A stretch of DNA of 64,000 nt, from positions 124,001 to 188,000 of the forward strand of contig NZ_SJSL01000001.1 of NCBI RefSeq assembly GCF_004331695.1, in the 5' to 3' direction. The translations under genes were made by a program, and so were the position numbers. Under the pieces are notes generated by a model. The model was not told the DNA's origin. It saw only the letters and a list, made by a program, of their open reading frames with translations, and did not search any database. The stretch comes from Pedobacter psychroterrae. Its GTDB lineage: Bacteria > Bacteroidota > Bacteroidia > Sphingobacteriales > Sphingobacteriaceae. This document shows, piece by piece, positions 52,691 through 63,365 of the stretch (its first letter is position 1; each line of letters opens with the position of its first letter).

Positions 52691-54097
52691 CTAGATATGG
52701 ATCGCCCTGTTTTCAGTAGCGGCCATAGCTGCTTCTTTTAGTGCTTCGGTATAGGTAGGGTGCGCGTGGCAGATCCTGGCAATATCCTCGGCGGAAGCCC
52801 TAAATTCCATTGCAACAACAGCTTCTGCAATCATGTCTGCCGCACGAGGACCGATCATGTGTACACCCAGAATTTCGTCAGTTTTGGCATCGGCCAGTAC
52901 TTTTACAAATCCATCGGTATCCATGCTTGCTTTGGCCCTGCCGCTTGCTTTGAAAGGGAATGAACCTGATTTATATTGAGTTCCGTTTTCTTTGAGCTGC
53001 TCTTCTGTGTATCCTACGGAAGCCACCTCAGGCCAGGTGTATACCACACCCGGGATGAGGTTGTAGTTGATATGCGGTTTTTGTCCTGCAAGTATTTCAG
53101 CAACATATATTCCTTCATCTTCTGCTTTATGGGCAAGCATCGCACCTTTGATCACATCGCCTATGGCGTATACTCCCCGCACGGAAGTTTCCAAATGCTC
53201 ATTTACCGGAATCTTATTTCCTCTTTCTTCTGTGGTAATACCTATATTCTCCAGGCCAAGACCCTGAGTATACGCAGTACGTCCTACTGCTACTATGCAA
53301 TAATCTGCTTCGAGGCTTACCTTCTCGCCTTTTGCATTATCAGCCGTCACAGTTACTTTTTTCCCTTTTACAGTTGCACCGGTGACTTTATGGTTCATAT
53401 AAAACTCCATACCCAGCGATTTTTTCAATACCCTTTGAAGTTCTTTACCCAACCCTGCATCCATAGTTGCGATGATAGAAGGCATAAATTCAACAACAGA
53501 TACTTTAGTACCAAGACGGGCATACACAGACCCAAGCTCCAACCCTATCACACCACCGCCTATCACGATCATCTGCTTAGGTACCTCTTTAATATTTAAA
53601 GCTTCTGTAGAAGTAATGATCCTTTTTTTATCAATTGGAAGGAACGGAAGTGCTGTTGGTTTGGAACCAGAAGCAATGATCACATTTTTGGCAGTAATGG
53701 CTTCGGATGTGCCATCACCTTTGGTTATTTTGATGGTGTTTTTATCAACAAATGAACCTAGGCCCTCAAAAGTATCTATTTTATTTTTCTTAAAAAGATA
53801 TTGTATTCCTGCAGTATTCTGAGCTACGACATCGTCTTTGCGCGCAATCATTTGCGGCATATCTACCTTTAAATCTTTAAGGTCTATACCATGGGTCTTA
53901 AAAGTATGTCCGGCATTATGAAAGTGCTCTGAAGAGTCCAGTAACGCCTTGGAAGGGATACATCCTACGTTAAGGCAGGTACCACCAAAGGTTTTGTATT
54001 TTTCTATAACTGCTGTTTTTAAGCCTAACTGGGCACATCTGATAGCGCCAACATAACCGCCCGGACCCGAGCCTATCACAACTACATCGTATTGCAT
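52691..54097 (-). CDS. lpdA: Dihydrolipoyl dehydrogenase (E3)
   Basis: Start at the ATG at 54097 (MQYDVVVIGSGPGG); the frame is open 19 codons further with a sequence unlike the family. 468 residues. FAD motif GSGPGGYVGA, redox-active C41-x4-C46 (GGTCLNVGCIPSK), NAD motif VIGGGVIGLELG and the C-terminal HAHPTYTEALKEA with the active His-Glu pair are intact. It reoxidises lipoyl groups of 2-oxoacid dehydrogenases; sucA and sucB are close by. Confidence 0.96.
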   Translation of the reverse strand: MQYDVVVIGSGPGGYVGAIRCAQLGLKTAVIEKYKTFGGTCLNVGCIPSKALLDSSEHFHNAGHTFKTHGIDLKDLKVDMPQMIARKDDVVAQNTAGIQYLFKKNKIDTFEGLGSFVDKNTIKITKGDGTSEAITAKNVIIASGSKPTALPFLPIDKKRIITSTEALNIKEVPKQMIVIGGGVIGLELGSVYARLGTKVSVVEFMPSIIATMDAGLGKELQRVLKKSLGMEFYMNHKVTGATVKGKKVTVTADNAKGEKVSLEADYCIVAVGRTAYTQGLGLENIGITTEERGNKIPVNEHLETSVRGVYAIGDVIKGAMLAHKAEDEGIYVAEILAGQKPHINYNLIPGVVYTWPEVASVGYTEEQLKENGTQYKSGSFPFKASGRAKASMDTDGFVKVLADAKTDEILGVHMIGPRAADMIAEAVVAMEFRASAEDIARICHAHPTYTEALKEAAMAATENRAIHI

Positions 54098-54168
54098 ATT
54101 AAAGGTTTTTTTGTAGCACAAAGTTAGGTAAAAGCCAGTTAAATTCTGTATCAAATTCGTATGTTTAT

Positions 54169-55827
54169 ATGATGAAGAAATTCCTGATTTGCTGCTTTTT
54201 TATATTATGCATTTTTTCTGCTGATGCGCAGTTGATGACGAATAAGTCGTCATTTTCACGTGCGGATTCTTTGAGAGGGACGCTTAGCCCAATGCGCAGC
54301 TGCTATGACATCAATTATTATCATCTGGATGTGAAGATCGATGTGGACCAAAAATTTATCAGCGGAAGTAATGAATTCAGGTTTACTGCCACGCGTGATT
54401 TTGACAAACTCCAATTTGACCTGTTTAGTAACCTTAAAATAGACAAGGTCCTTTACAAAGGAGCTGAGCTTCCTTACCAGAGAGAATTTAATGCCGTATT
54501 TATTGCATTTCCGGCTTCCATAAAAACGGGCACACGAGATAGTTTCACGGTTTTTTATTCCGGGAATCCGGTTATTGCCAAAAATCCACCCTGGGATGGA
54601 GGCTTTATATTTAAGAAGGACAAATCCGGCAACCCATGGGTATCTGTAGCCTGCCAGGGTTTTGGAGCAAGCAGCTGGTGGCCAAACAAAGATCATCAGA
54701 GTGATGAGGTGGATAGTCTGTTGATCAGTGTAAGCGTGCCCGAGGGGCTACAGGACATTTCTAACGGGCGGCTGCGCAGTATCCTTAAAAAATCCGGGGG
54801 TTATACCCAATACAACTGGTTTGTTGGCAGTCCTATTAACAACTACAACGTGAGCGTTTATATTGGCAAGTATGCGCACTGGAAGGATACTTACCAGGGC
54901 GAGAAAGGCCTGCTGACCCTTGACTTCTGGTCGCTAAAAGAAGACAGTACCCAAGCCAGGCCGCATTGGGCCGCGGATGTAAAACCCATGCTCAAATCTT
55001 TTGAACACTGGTTTGGGCCGTATCCTTTTTACGAAGACGGATATAAACTGGTGCAGGCCCCGCACCTGGGAATGGAGCATCAAAGTGCTGTGGCGTATGG
55101 AAACCAGTTTAAAATGGGCTATCTGGGCAATGATCTTTCTGGTTCGGGCTGGGGATTGAAGTTTGATTTTATCACCATCCATGAAAGCGGACATGAGTGG
55201 TTTGGAAACAATATTACCACTAAAGATGTGGCCGATATGTGGGTTCATGAGGGATTTACGGCCTATTCAGAAGCATTGTTTACAGAATCGGAACATGGAA
55301 AGCCGGCAGCCGAAAGCTACGTGGAAGGGATCAGAAAAAACATTGATAATGACATCCCAATCATTGGCCCCTACCAGGTAAATAAGGAAGGTTCCGGAGA
55401 TATGTACTACAAAGGTTCAAACCTTGTTCACCTGATCAGGCAACTGATCAATGATGATGAAAAATTTAGAAGTATCCTGAGAGGGCTAAATAAAACCTTT
55501 TATCATCAGACCGTAACCACTCAGCAGGTGGAAAGCTATATTGCTAAACAAAGCGGGCTAAAACTGGACAAGATTTTTGATCAGTACCTGCGTCATAAAG
55601 ATATTCCAACTTTTCAATACCAGATAAAAGAAGGTAAACTGAGCTACCGCTGGATTGCTGATGTAAAGGACTTTGACATGCCGCTAAAGGTAACCCTAAA
55701 GCCCGGCAGCTTTGCCGTGATCCATCCATCTGCATCCTGGAAAACGATCCAGGTAGACAAAGACATTACAAATAAGTCGTTTAAAGCAGATCCCAATTTT
55801 TATATCCGCATAAAAGAAGGCTCATGA
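54169..55827 (+). CDS. M1 family metallopeptidase (aminopeptidase), exported
   Basis: 552 residues with a signal peptide (FILCIFSADAQ). The zinc site is H338-E-x2-H342 (HESGHEW) with E361 in WVHEGFTAYSE, exactly the M1 spacing. The substrate-binding exopeptidase motif reads GMEHQ at 301-305 in place of GAMEN, common in Bacteroidetes members. The C-terminal helical domain of large M1 enzymes is short, so this is a compact form. It is divergent from lpdA, 71 bases apart. Confidence 0.92.
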   Translation: MMKKFLICCFFILCIFSADAQLMTNKSSFSRADSLRGTLSPMRSCYDINYYHLDVKIDVDQKFISGSNEFRFTATRDFDKLQFDLFSNLKIDKVLYKGAELPYQREFNAVFIAFPASIKTGTRDSFTVFYSGNPVIAKNPPWDGGFIFKKDKSGNPWVSVACQGFGASSWWPNKDHQSDEVDSLLISVSVPEGLQDISNGRLRSILKKSGGYTQYNWFVGSPINNYNVSVYIGKYAHWKDTYQGEKGLLTLDFWSLKEDSTQARPHWAADVKPMLKSFEHWFGPYPFYEDGYKLVQAPHLGMEHQSAVAYGNQFKMGYLGNDLSGSGWGLKFDFITIHESGHEWFGNNITTKDVADMWVHEGFTAYSEALFTESEHGKPAAESYVEGIRKNIDNDIPIIGPYQVNKEGSGDMYYKGSNLVHLIRQLINDDEKFRSILRGLNKTFYHQTVTTQQVESYIAKQSGLKLDKIFDQYLRHKDIPTFQYQIKEGKLSYRWIADVKDFDMPLKVTLKPGSFAVIHPSASWKTIQVDKDITNKSFKADPNFYIRIKEGS

Positions 55828-55864
55828 AAATAGGGCCTCAATGTTTTGCATTGAGGCCCTATTT
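55828..55864. terminator. Bidirectional terminator between the peptidase and sucB
   Basis: A 15-bp perfect stem (arms 55828-55842 and 55850-55864, core TAGGGCCTCAAT) with a 7-base loop begins right after the peptidase stop and lies 18 bases from the sucB stop. A and T runs on the two sides serve both strands. Confidence 0.88.
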
Positions 55865-55882
55865 ATTTATATCGTTGAATAG

Positions 55883-57124
55883 TTATACTCCCAAAAGTAA
55901 TCTGGCAGGATCTTCTAACAATTGCTTCACCCTAACCAGGAAACCTACAGACTCTCTTCCGTCTATGATCCTGTGATCATAAGATAAAGCCAGATACATC
56001 ATCGGACGGATCACCACCTCACCTTTTTCAGCAACGGGACGCTCAATGATGTTGTGCATGCCCAAAATTGCAGACTGAGGCGCATTGATGATCGGGGTAG
56101 ACATCATAGATCCAAATACTCCCCCATTTGTAATGGTAAATGTACCGCCTGTCATCTCTTCTATAGTTAATTTACTATCGCGTGCTTTCGTAGCCAGTTC
56201 AATTACAGTTTTCTCAATTTGCGCAAGGCTCATACTTTCCGCATTTCTGATAATTGGCACTACAAGGCCCTTGGGAGCAGAAACCGCAATGGAGATATCA
56301 GCAAAATCATTAAATATAACAGACTCCCCGTCAATACGTGCATTCACTGCAGGAAAATCTTTTAAAGCCTCACATACCGCTTTGGTAAAAAAGCTCATAA
56401 AGCCCAGACCAACGCCATATTTTTCTTTAAACTGATCTTTATATTTTCCACGCAGATCCATGATCGGCTTCATGTTGACCTCGTTAAAAGTAGTCAGCAT
56501 AGCGGTCTCGTTCCTAACTGCAACTAAGCGTTTAGCTACCGTTTTGCGCAAAGGCGACATTTTTTCTCTGCGCTCATTTCTTGAACCAGCTACAGCTTCA
56601 ACTGCAGGAGCAGCTTTTGCAGCAGGGACAGCAGCGGCTTTAGGCTGAGATTTTTCAGCATTCACAGCATCTTCCTTGGTAATTCTGCCATCCACACCAG
56701 TTCCTTTTACAGCACCTGCATCAATGCCTTTTTCAGCAAGTATTTTGCCAGCTGATGGCGATGGTGTTCCGGTGGCATAAGTTTCACCTGATTTTTCTGC
56801 TACCGGAACAGCAGTTTTATCAGCAGCTACAGCGGCCTTTTCAGCCTCAGGAGCTACTGCTTCTTTAGATTTAGGAGCCTCAGCAGCACCTCCATTCTCA
56901 ATTTTACAAACCACAGCACCTATTGCAAGTGTATCACCTTCGGCAGCTACAGTCCTCAAAGTTCCGGCTTGTTCTGCAGTTAATTCAAAGGTTGCTTTAT
57001 CAGACTCTAACTCAGCGATAACCTCATCCATTTCTACTGCTTCCCCATCATTTTTTACCCAACGTGATAAAACAACTTCGGTGATCGACTCGCCAACCGG
57101 TGGAACTTTTATTTCTATACTCAT
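55883..57124 (-). CDS. sucB: 2-oxoglutarate dehydrogenase E2 (dihydrolipoyl succinyltransferase)
   Basis: 413 residues. Lipoyl domain at 1-75 with lipoyl Lys 43 (ESDKATFEL), an Ala/Pro/Glu-rich linker, the E3-binding domain near 120-153 ([21 protein letters not shown]), and the catalytic domain ending in [17 protein letters not shown] with His 384 and Asp 388. It transfers succinyl to CoA in the TCA cycle. It follows sucA by 19 bases on the same strand. Confidence 0.96.
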   Translation of the reverse strand: MSIEIKVPPVGESITEVVLSRWVKNDGEAVEMDEVIAELESDKATFELTAEQAGTLRTVAAEGDTLAIGAVVCKIENGGAAEAPKSKEAVAPEAEKAAVAADKTAVPVAEKSGETYATGTPSPSAGKILAEKGIDAGAVKGTGVDGRITKEDAVNAEKSQPKAAAVPAAKAAPAVEAVAGSRNERREKMSPLRKTVAKRLVAVRNETAMLTTFNEVNMKPIMDLRGKYKDQFKEKYGVGLGFMSFFTKAVCEALKDFPAVNARIDGESVIFNDFADISIAVSAPKGLVVPIIRNAESMSLAQIEKTVIELATKARDSKLTIEEMTGGTFTITNGGVFGSMMSTPIINAPQSAILGMHNIIERPVAEKGEVVIRPMMYLALSYDHRIIDGRESVGFLVRVKQLLEDPARLLLGV

Positions 57125-57143
57125 AACTGATGTATTATTTTTT

Positions 57144-59939
57144 CTAATCTACATTATATACTTTACTCACCGATTTTTTGGCGATCTTTTGCTCCTTTTC
57201 AGTAACCGGCATTTCAAACGCTTTGGCCAGAATATAAGCTTGTTGATCTGCATGCTGTTTGGCATATCCGGTAGCAGTGCTGCTGCTTTCCGATCTCGAG
57301 ATCACTTCAATATCGTTAAAAATTGTCTTTCTAAGCCTACGTAATAAATAAGGCCATGCACCCATATTTTCAGGCTCTTCCTGTACCCATACCGCTTCTT
57401 CAGCATTTTTATATTTTTTATAAACTGCTTCCATTTGAGCGAGTGGAGTGGGGTAAAGCTGTTCTACCCTAACAATAGCCACCTTTTTAATCTGATCATT
57501 TTGTTGTTTCTCTAACAACTCATAATAGATTTTTCCGCTACAGAACAAGACTCTTGTTACGTCTGAAGACTTAACATTTAAATCTGCTATTACTTCCTGA
57601 AACTTGTTATCCGTAAACTCTTCCAGTTTAGAAACACATTGTGGATGGCGCAATAAACTTTTAGGAGTAAATACGACTAGCGGCTTTCTGAAATCGCGCT
57701 TAAATTGTCGGCGCAAAGCGTGGAAAAAATTTGCGGGAGTACTACAATTAACAACCTGCATATTGTAATCTGCACAAAGCTCCATAAAACGTTCTATTCT
57801 CGCTGACGAATGTTCTGGCCCCTGCCCTTCATAACCGTGCGGGAGTAACAGCACCAATCCATTTTCACGCTGCCATTTGGTTTCCGCACTGGCGATATAC
57901 TGATCTACCACGATCTGTGCGCCGTTAAAGAAATCACCAAACTGCGCTTCCCATATAGTAAGCGCATTTGGATTTGCCATTGCATAACCATACTCAAAAC
58001 CGAGCACACCATACTCAGATAAATGAGAGTTATAAATATCAAAGGGTGCTTGTTGTTCTGAAATGTTGCAAAGCGGGATATATTCCTCCTCAGAATCCTC
58101 AAGTGTTATTACTGCATGACGGTGAGAAAAAGTACCGCGCTCAACATCCTGTCCACTTAAGCGTACACGCTTACCCTCTGCCAGCAATGTCCCGTAAGCA
58201 AGTTGTTCACCCATCGCCCAGTCAAAGACATGGGTTGTGGTAGCCATCTTACTGCGCTCATCAAATAATTTCTCTATTTTTTTGAAGAACTTCTTTTCAG
58301 AAGGCAGGGTACTTATCCTTTTGGCTACTTCCAGCAAGGTAGATTTCTTAACTGAGGTATTTGGAGAAGATTCAAAATCTTTAGGAGTGGCTAAACGCAT
58401 GTCAGACCACGCTCCGCCAAATTTCACATCCTGATAAGTAGATGTAATCTCTTTTGCTTCGTTCAGTCTTTCCTGCAATATACCCCGGAACTCTTTTTCC
58501 ATTTCCTTGGCCAGGCTTGCTTCAAGCTTACCTTCACCTATCAGTTGCTGCACATAGATATCACGTGGATTGGCATGTTTTTCTATACTTTTATACAGCA
58601 AAGGCTGGGTAAATTTAGGCTCATCGGCCTCATTATGACCAAACTTTCGATAGCATAAAATATCTACAAACACATCATTTTTATATTTCTGACGGTATTC
58701 CATTGCCAGGTTAATGGCATATACCAAAGCCTCAGGATCATCTCCGTTTACATGGAATACAGGAGACAAAGTTACTTTCGCAATGTCTGTACAATAAGTA
58801 CTTGTACGTCCGTCTTTATAATTGGTAGTAAAACCGATCTGATTGTTAATGATCAAGTGAATGGTACCGCCGGTCTTATAACCGTCCAATCCGGCCATCT
58901 GTATTACTTCATATACAATGCCCTGTCCGGCGACAGAAGCATCACCGTGAATTAATATTGGTGCAATACGGGCATTGTCCCCACCATATTTAAAATCAAT
59001 TTTAGACCTGGTCATACCTTCTACCACCCCATTTACTGTTTCGAGGTGAGAAGGATTGGGGCAAAGGCTCAGGTGAACACTTTTCCCATTATTGGTAGTA
59101 ACATCAGTAGAATAACCCAGATGATACTTAACGTCTCCGCCAAAAGGCGATTCTGCACTGTATCCTTTTCCTTCAAATTCTGCAAATATATCTTTATACG
59201 TTTTTTGCATAATATTGGCAAGCACATTTAAACGCCCTCTATGTGCCATACCAATTACAAATTCTTCTATTCCCAGCTCTGATCCTATTTCAATTATAGA
59301 ATCAAGTGCCGGTATCAGTGATTCAGCACCTTCAAGAGAAAAACGCTTTTGACCCAGGAATTTGGTACCTAAGAAATTCTCAAAACTTACCGCTTCGTTT
59401 AGTTTCTTTAAAATCCTTCTTTTTTCATCCAGTGAAAAGTTGGGCGTATTGCGTGCACTTTCCATCTTATTCTCAATCCACTTAAGCACCTCAGGTGTAC
59501 GGACATACTTATACTCTGCCCCAATTGACCGGCAATAAGTCTGATTTAAAAATGCGATGATCTCAGCAAGCGTTGCTGCACCTATCCCTATCTCAACACC
59601 TGAATTAAAAACGGTCTGAAGATCCGATTTATTCAAACCAAAGTTCTCCAAATCAAGTGTGGGCATGTGCTGGCGTCTCTCCCTTACCGGATTGGTTTGG
59701 GTAAAAAGGTGACCCCGCTGGCGGTAACCATTAATTAAGTTTAAAACATTAATTTCCTTCAAAAAATGCTCCGGTGTTTCTGAACTGACAGTCGCCCCGG
59801 CAGACCCTCTGCCAAAGTCAAATCCCTCAAAGAATTTTTGCCAGCCAAATTCAACCGAACCTGTGTCTTCTTTATAAGATTGGTATAATGATTCTATGTA
59901 TTCTGCGTTAGCGCCGTTGAGATAAGATAAATTATCCAT
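57144..59939 (-). CDS. sucA: 2-oxoglutarate dehydrogenase E1 component
   Basis: 931 residues, the usual length. Family blocks: N-terminal [20 protein letters not shown], thiamine-PP region [49 protein letters not shown], and C-terminal [22 protein letters not shown]. It decarboxylates 2-oxoglutarate and passes succinyl to the E2 lipoyl arm. A TAATTTTG sequence (59964-59971, minus) upstream fits a TANNTTTG promoter element. Confidence 0.97.
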   Translation of the reverse strand: MDNLSYLNGANAEYIESLYQSYKEDTGSVEFGWQKFFEGFDFGRGSAGATVSSETPEHFLKEINVLNLINGYRQRGHLFTQTNPVRERRQHMPTLDLENFGLNKSDLQTVFNSGVEIGIGAATLAEIIAFLNQTYCRSIGAEYKYVRTPEVLKWIENKMESARNTPNFSLDEKRRILKKLNEAVSFENFLGTKFLGQKRFSLEGAESLIPALDSIIEIGSELGIEEFVIGMAHRGRLNVLANIMQKTYKDIFAEFEGKGYSAESPFGGDVKYHLGYSTDVTTNNGKSVHLSLCPNPSHLETVNGVVEGMTRSKIDFKYGGDNARIAPILIHGDASVAGQGIVYEVIQMAGLDGYKTGGTIHLIINNQIGFTTNYKDGRTSTYCTDIAKVTLSPVFHVNGDDPEALVYAINLAMEYRQKYKNDVFVDILCYRKFGHNEADEPKFTQPLLYKSIEKHANPRDIYVQQLIGEGKLEASLAKEMEKEFRGILQERLNEAKEITSTYQDVKFGGAWSDMRLATPKDFESSPNTSVKKSTLLEVAKRISTLPSEKKFFKKIEKLFDERSKMATTTHVFDWAMGEQLAYGTLLAEGKRVRLSGQDVERGTFSHRHAVITLEDSEEEYIPLCNISEQQAPFDIYNSHLSEYGVLGFEYGYAMANPNALTIWEAQFGDFFNGAQIVVDQYIASAETKWQRENGLVLLLPHGYEGQGPEHSSARIERFMELCADYNMQVVNCSTPANFFHALRRQFKRDFRKPLVVFTPKSLLRHPQCVSKLEEFTDNKFQEVIADLNVKSSDVTRVLFCSGKIYYELLEKQQNDQIKKVAIVRVEQLYPTPLAQMEAVYKKYKNAEEAVWVQEEPENMGAWPYLLRRLRKTIFNDIEVISRSESSSTATGYAKQHADQQAYILAKAFEMPVTEKEQKIAKKSVSKVYNVD

Positions 59940-59963
59940 TATGTTTAATTGCTATAAGTGTTG

Positions 59964-59971
59964 CAAAATTA
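59964..59971 (-). promoter_or_regulatory. Candidate -7 promoter element of sucA
   Basis: TAATTTTG on the minus strand, 25 bases upstream of the sucA ATG, matches TANNTTTG. A short inverted repeat TTACCT/AGGTAA just upstream may end the regulator transcript. No good -33 TTG is present. Confidence 0.35.
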
Positions 59972-60004
59972 AGGATTTTTTACCTTAAAAAACAGGTAAC
60001 CTGG

Positions 60005-60907
60005 TTATAAATCTTCAAGAAATTCCACCATATCACAAACGTTCTTTAGTGGCTTTAGCTGATCCTTTACCAGAACATCAAATTCTGATATCAAACTTCC
60101 TGCCACCAATAATGGAACATTGAGCGTATCCATTACTTTACTGATAACTTTATTGGGATCTCTGCCTAAATTTAAGGAGGTCAGCACAATAAATGCATAA
60201 TCAGGCTTATAAGAATCGACTACTTTTTTTAAATCTGCATAAGGTATTTCAGCACCCAGGTACAATGTTTCGTGTCCGCATTTTTTCAGCAGGTACCTTG
60301 CAAACAAAAGACCTGTCTCATGCATTTCCTTTTCCGGCAGGAACAAAAGGAATCTTTTAGGGTCTTTGCGTTTTGGCTTTTTGACCTTATCAATCTCTAC
60401 AATTATACGGTCACGTATCAGATTAGACGCAAAGTGTTCATGGGAAGGATCGATTGTACCTGTCTGCCACAGCATCCCTATTTTCTTCATGAATGGAAAC
60501 AATACTATATCCATAGCCTTGATCAGCCCCATTTCCTTAATGCAGCCCCCCAGCGTTTCCGAAAAACTATCTTCATTATACTCAATTGCAGCATTTGATA
60601 AATTGAGTATCTGAACAGAATCGTTTTTCCAATCCGTTTTAAATTGCTTTACCAGGGTAGAAATATGTTCACGGCTCATGCTGGCTATCTTGCTGATTTT
60701 ATAGCCATTTTCATTTAATGCTACAATGTTCAGCAATACCTTCAGATCTTCTTCATCATAATATCTGATATTTGTGGGTGTTCTCTTTGGCGGAACCAGA
60801 TCATACCTATTCTCCCAGGCCCTGATAGTATGGGCCTTTATTCCTATTAGGTTTTCTATATCACTTATGGAGAACTTTTTCACGTTTAGACAACAAATGT
60901 TAAACAA
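60005..60907 (-). CDS. MerR-family regulator with B12-binding domain (LitR/CarH-like)
   Basis: 300 residues. MerR HTH at about 11-80 (FSISDIENLIGIKAHTIRAWENRYDL), a helical cap domain with the W147-x9-E157-H158 signature (WQTGTIDPSHEH) known from adenosylcobalamin-sensing CarH/LitR, and a Rossmann-like cobalamin domain with E194-x-H196-x2-G199 (EMHETG). His 196 would be the lower Co ligand. The later GG of the classic motif reads AGS. Such regulators sense light through B12 and repress photolyase and carotenoid genes; cry-DASH and photolyase adjoin it. A GTG at 60883 (VKKFSIS) may be the true start. Confidence 0.85.
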   Translation of the reverse strand: MFNICCLNVKKFSISDIENLIGIKAHTIRAWENRYDLVPPKRTPTNIRYYDEEDLKVLLNIVALNENGYKISKIASMSREHISTLVKQFKTDWKNDSVQILNLSNAAIEYNEDSFSETLGGCIKEMGLIKAMDIVLFPFMKKIGMLWQTGTIDPSHEHFASNLIRDRIIVEIDKVKKPKRKDPKRFLLFLPEKEMHETGLLFARYLLKKCGHETLYLGAEIPYADLKKVVDSYKPDYAFIVLTSLNLGRDPNKVISKVMDTLNVPLLVAGSLISEFDVLVKDQLKPLKNVCDMVEFLEDL

Positions 60908-60932
60908 CTTTGTTTAAAAAACAATTATTGTT
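60900..60932. promoter_or_regulatory. Overlapping inverted repeats at the regulator start
   Basis: TTAAACAA-CT-TTGTTTAA at 60900-60917 (8-base arms) and AACAAT-T-ATTGTT at 60920-60932 lie side by side in front of or at the start of the MerR-type gene. The same AAACAA/TTGTTT half-sites occur at 62286-62306. They are candidates for autoregulatory binding. Confidence 0.45.
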
Positions 60933-60980
60933 CAATATTTCTTCAAACAAAACTGGTTAGCGTTTAAAAAGCTGAATAAA

Positions 60981-62270
60981 TTAAGTCAGGGAAGGTATAC
61001 TAAAATCTGCAACATCAAGTATTTTGATTTGCTTTTCAAGGTCAAAGGTATTTTTTGATTTATGATCAAGCCCAGCTCCCGCCACGTTGGCCCAGTTACC
61101 CCAATTACTTGCTGGCGCATAATCAATTAACTTTTCTTCAAAATATATGGCTCCCTTTGTCCAATGAATCTTTAACACGTAGATCAGGAATGTAGCAACT
61201 AACAATCTGCCTGAATGATTTATAAAGCCCGATGTATTTAACTCAAGCATATACCTGTCTACCAGCAGATGTCCTGTAGCACCATTTTTCCATTTTAACA
61301 GCTGCGGATCGTCAACCGTATCCGGATTAGAAATTAACTCGCTCAGGCTTGCTTCATCAAAAAATCCTATTCCATGCTTTTTAAACATAAACCTGTAATA
61401 GTCCCGCCAAAGTAAGCCTAAAAGAATATGATTGAAATTGGAATTTGAGCCAAATTTACCTTCAGCTTCTTTGATCATCCAATATACTTTTCTGGGCGAC
61501 AAACAACCCAATCCCAGCCAGACAGAGAGTCTTGAAGAAAAACCTGGCCTGTCAGCCGTACTTTTCGCAGGTTTCAAATAAACATCAGATCCAACTTCAA
61601 CCAGTTCTGTAAGATGCCTGAGCCCTGCAGCCTCACCTCCAGCAGCATACCGATCTGTCATTACCCCCTCATCAAAAGTAAACCCAAGATCAGTAATCTC
61701 CGGAAGTTCCCCCCACTGTTCATTTTCTACAAATTCAATTTTCTCCGGCGCTTCAAAACATGATTTTACTATTGAATCACGTTCTGTTTTCTTTTTGAAC
61801 TGAGCAAATATATCCGGGATGTCTTTTATTGGAAATGGCAAATCTTCTTTATTGTAAAGTGTATGCCCTATAAAATGCTTCAGATTAACCTTTTGCTGCC
61901 ATAAAACATCTTCCACATGTGCAGATATTAACGTTTCTTCTGGCCCTACTTCACGGTGATGGTATACTTCAGAGATGTCAAATTGTGATACCAATTTTAA
62001 CATATTGTCTTCTGGTTTGCCATGAACAATTAGCATGTCACCTCCTAACAACTGAAAAGCTTTTCTTAAAGCCAATACACTTTCCAGTAAAAACTGAACC
62101 CTGCTAATTCCCGTTTTTAAGGTTTCAAACCTGGTGGTCTCAAAATACCTTTCATCAAAAAAATAAACAGGCAGGACACTGTCGGATTTTGAAATAGCTT
62201 CCACTAACATTTCATTATCATGTAAGCGAAGGTCATTCCTAAACCAAACTAGTATTCTCTTAGATTTCAT
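60981..62270 (-). CDS. DASH-family cryptochrome / photolyase
   Basis: 429 residues. Photolyase N-terminal domain (ILVWFRNDLRLHDNEML, VLPVYFFDERYF, GGDMLIVHGKPED) followed by the helical FAD domain with FSSRLSVWLGLGCLSPRKVYW and GLLWRDYYRFMFKKHG, and near the C-terminus LVATFLIYVLKIHWTKGAIYFEEKLIDY. The DASH-type NWGNWANVAGAGLDHK replaces the class I pattern. Repairs CPDs in single-stranded DNA or acts as a light sensor. It lies 73 bases upstream of the LitR-like gene on the same strand. Confidence 0.9.
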   Translation of the reverse strand: MKSKRILVWFRNDLRLHDNEMLVEAISKSDSVLPVYFFDERYFETTRFETLKTGISRVQFLLESVLALRKAFQLLGGDMLIVHGKPEDNMLKLVSQFDISEVYHHREVGPEETLISAHVEDVLWQQKVNLKHFIGHTLYNKEDLPFPIKDIPDIFAQFKKKTERDSIVKSCFEAPEKIEFVENEQWGELPEITDLGFTFDEGVMTDRYAAGGEAAGLRHLTELVEVGSDVYLKPAKSTADRPGFSSRLSVWLGLGCLSPRKVYWMIKEAEGKFGSNSNFNHILLGLLWRDYYRFMFKKHGIGFFDEASLSELISNPDTVDDPQLLKWKNGATGHLLVDRYMLELNTSGFINHSGRLLVATFLIYVLKIHWTKGAIYFEEKLIDYAPASNWGNWANVAGAGLDHKSKNTFDLEKQIKILDVADFSIPSLT

Positions 62271-62285
62271 TAACTTGCTGCTGCG

Positions 62286-62306
62286 TTTTGTTTATATCAA
62301 ACAAAA
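62286..62306. promoter_or_regulatory. Operator-like inverted repeat over a -7 element of cry-DASH
   Basis: Perfect arms TTTTGTTT and AAACAAAA with a 5-base spacer ATATC. The minus-strand TATTTTTG at 62302-62309 fits the TANNTTTG -7 consensus, about 32 bases before the cryptochrome ATG, so a bound protein would cover the promoter. Half-sites match those in front of the LitR-like gene. Confidence 0.5.
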
Positions 62307-62370
62307 ATATACGATTTATTATCTTAATAAGAATTGCTCAGGCAATATTTACATAAGCAAAACAAAAAAT

Positions 62371-62460
62371 ATGACATTAAGCCTGTTTTTTAAAACCATT
62401 AGCAGAAGGTTTGGGTTGTCTAAAAAGAAACTGTCACATAAAAAACAACATTTCGAATGA
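62371..62460 (+). CDS. Possible 29-residue leader or small protein
   Basis: ATG at 62371 to TGA at 62458-62460, giving a strongly basic 29-residue peptide (MTLSLFFKTISRRFGLSKKK and HKKQHFE). Its stop overlaps the ATG of the next gene (ATGA), so it could be translated upstream and coupled to it. There is no Shine-Dalgarno of note. It could also be only a chance frame. Confidence 0.35.
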   Translation: MTLSLFFKTISRRFGLSKKKLSHKKQHFE

Positions 62461-63365
62461 AGAAGCACATCCTGATTACAGGGGCAACCGGTACAGTAGG
62501 CAAAAAACTAATAAGTGAATTACATGCGAGTGGCCACACTATCTCCATCCTATCCAGGAAACCGAGTGCAATTAAGAATGCCAAAGTATATGTGTGGGAC
62601 GTATATAAGCAACAAATAGATTTAAACTGCCTGACGGGTGTAGACACAGTTATCCACCTTGCGGGAGAAAACATTGCAGAGAAAAAATGGACTAAAGAAA
62701 GGAAGCAACAAATTATAGAAAGCAGAACATTCTCTACGGCATTACTCTACAAAGCAATAAAGGAAACTAATGCTCCTGTAAAAACCTTTATTTCTGCTTC
62801 TGCGGTTGGTTTTTATGGAAGTCGAGGAGATGAAATATTGACTGAAGATGCTAGCAGCGGTACAGGCTTTATGGCTACTTGCTGTAAACTTTGGGAAGAT
62901 GCTGTAGATGAAGGAACTTCCTTAGGTTTAAGGATCGTAAAATTTAGGATAGGGGTTATCCTAGCCAAAGGTGAAGGTGCACTGGCCTCCTTAGAAAAAC
63001 CAATACGGTTTTTTGCCGGAGCAGCACTTGGTAGCGGCACTCAGTGGATGCCCTGGGTCCACATCGACGATATAACGGCCATGTTTAAAAACGCTGTAGA
63101 AAATAGTGCATTCAACAGCACCTATAACGCGTGTGCACCATTTCCTGTCACCAATGCCACATTGACCAAAGTAGTTGCCAAACAACTTCACAGACCGGTA
63201 TGGCCATTTAACGTACCGGAAAAAGTACTCGAGATGATCCTTGGCAAGATGAGTGCTGTAGTGCTTAACAGCACAAATACTTCCGCACAAAAAATACTGG
63301 ATACTGGATTTGAGTTCAAATTTACCCATCTTGAAGACGCTTTGGCCGATATTTACCAAAAATGA
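62457..63365 (+). CDS. TIGR01777 family epimerase-like oxidoreductase (DUF1731)
   Basis: 302 residues. NAD-binding ILITGATGTVGKKLISEL at the start, VIHLAGENIAEKKWTKERKQQI, SASAVGFYGSRGDE, MPWVHIDDITAMF and a DUF1731-like end (VPEKVLEMILGKMSAVVL). A divisome- or photolyase-linked extended SDR of unknown substrate. In several bacteria the same family sits beside photolyase genes, as here. It overlaps the photolyase gene by 4 bases (ATGA), so the two are translationally coupled. Confidence 0.9.
   Translation: MKKHILITGATGTVGKKLISELHASGHTISILSRKPSAIKNAKVYVWDVYKQQIDLNCLTGVDTVIHLAGENIAEKKWTKERKQQIIESRTFSTALLYKAIKETNAPVKTFISASAVGFYGSRGDEILTEDASSGTGFMATCCKLWEDAVDEGTSLGLRIVKFRIGVILAKGEGALASLEKPIRFFAGAALGSGTQWMPWVHIDDITAMFKNAVENSAFNSTYNACAPFPVTNATLTKVVAKQLHRPVWPFNVPEKVLEMILGKMSAVVLNSTNTSAQKILDTGFEFKFTHLEDALADIYQK

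Noticed and set aside
52976..53599. A 207-codon plus-strand frame inside lpdA
   Set aside because: Antisense to a well-conserved enzyme, with no recognisable motif; a shadow.
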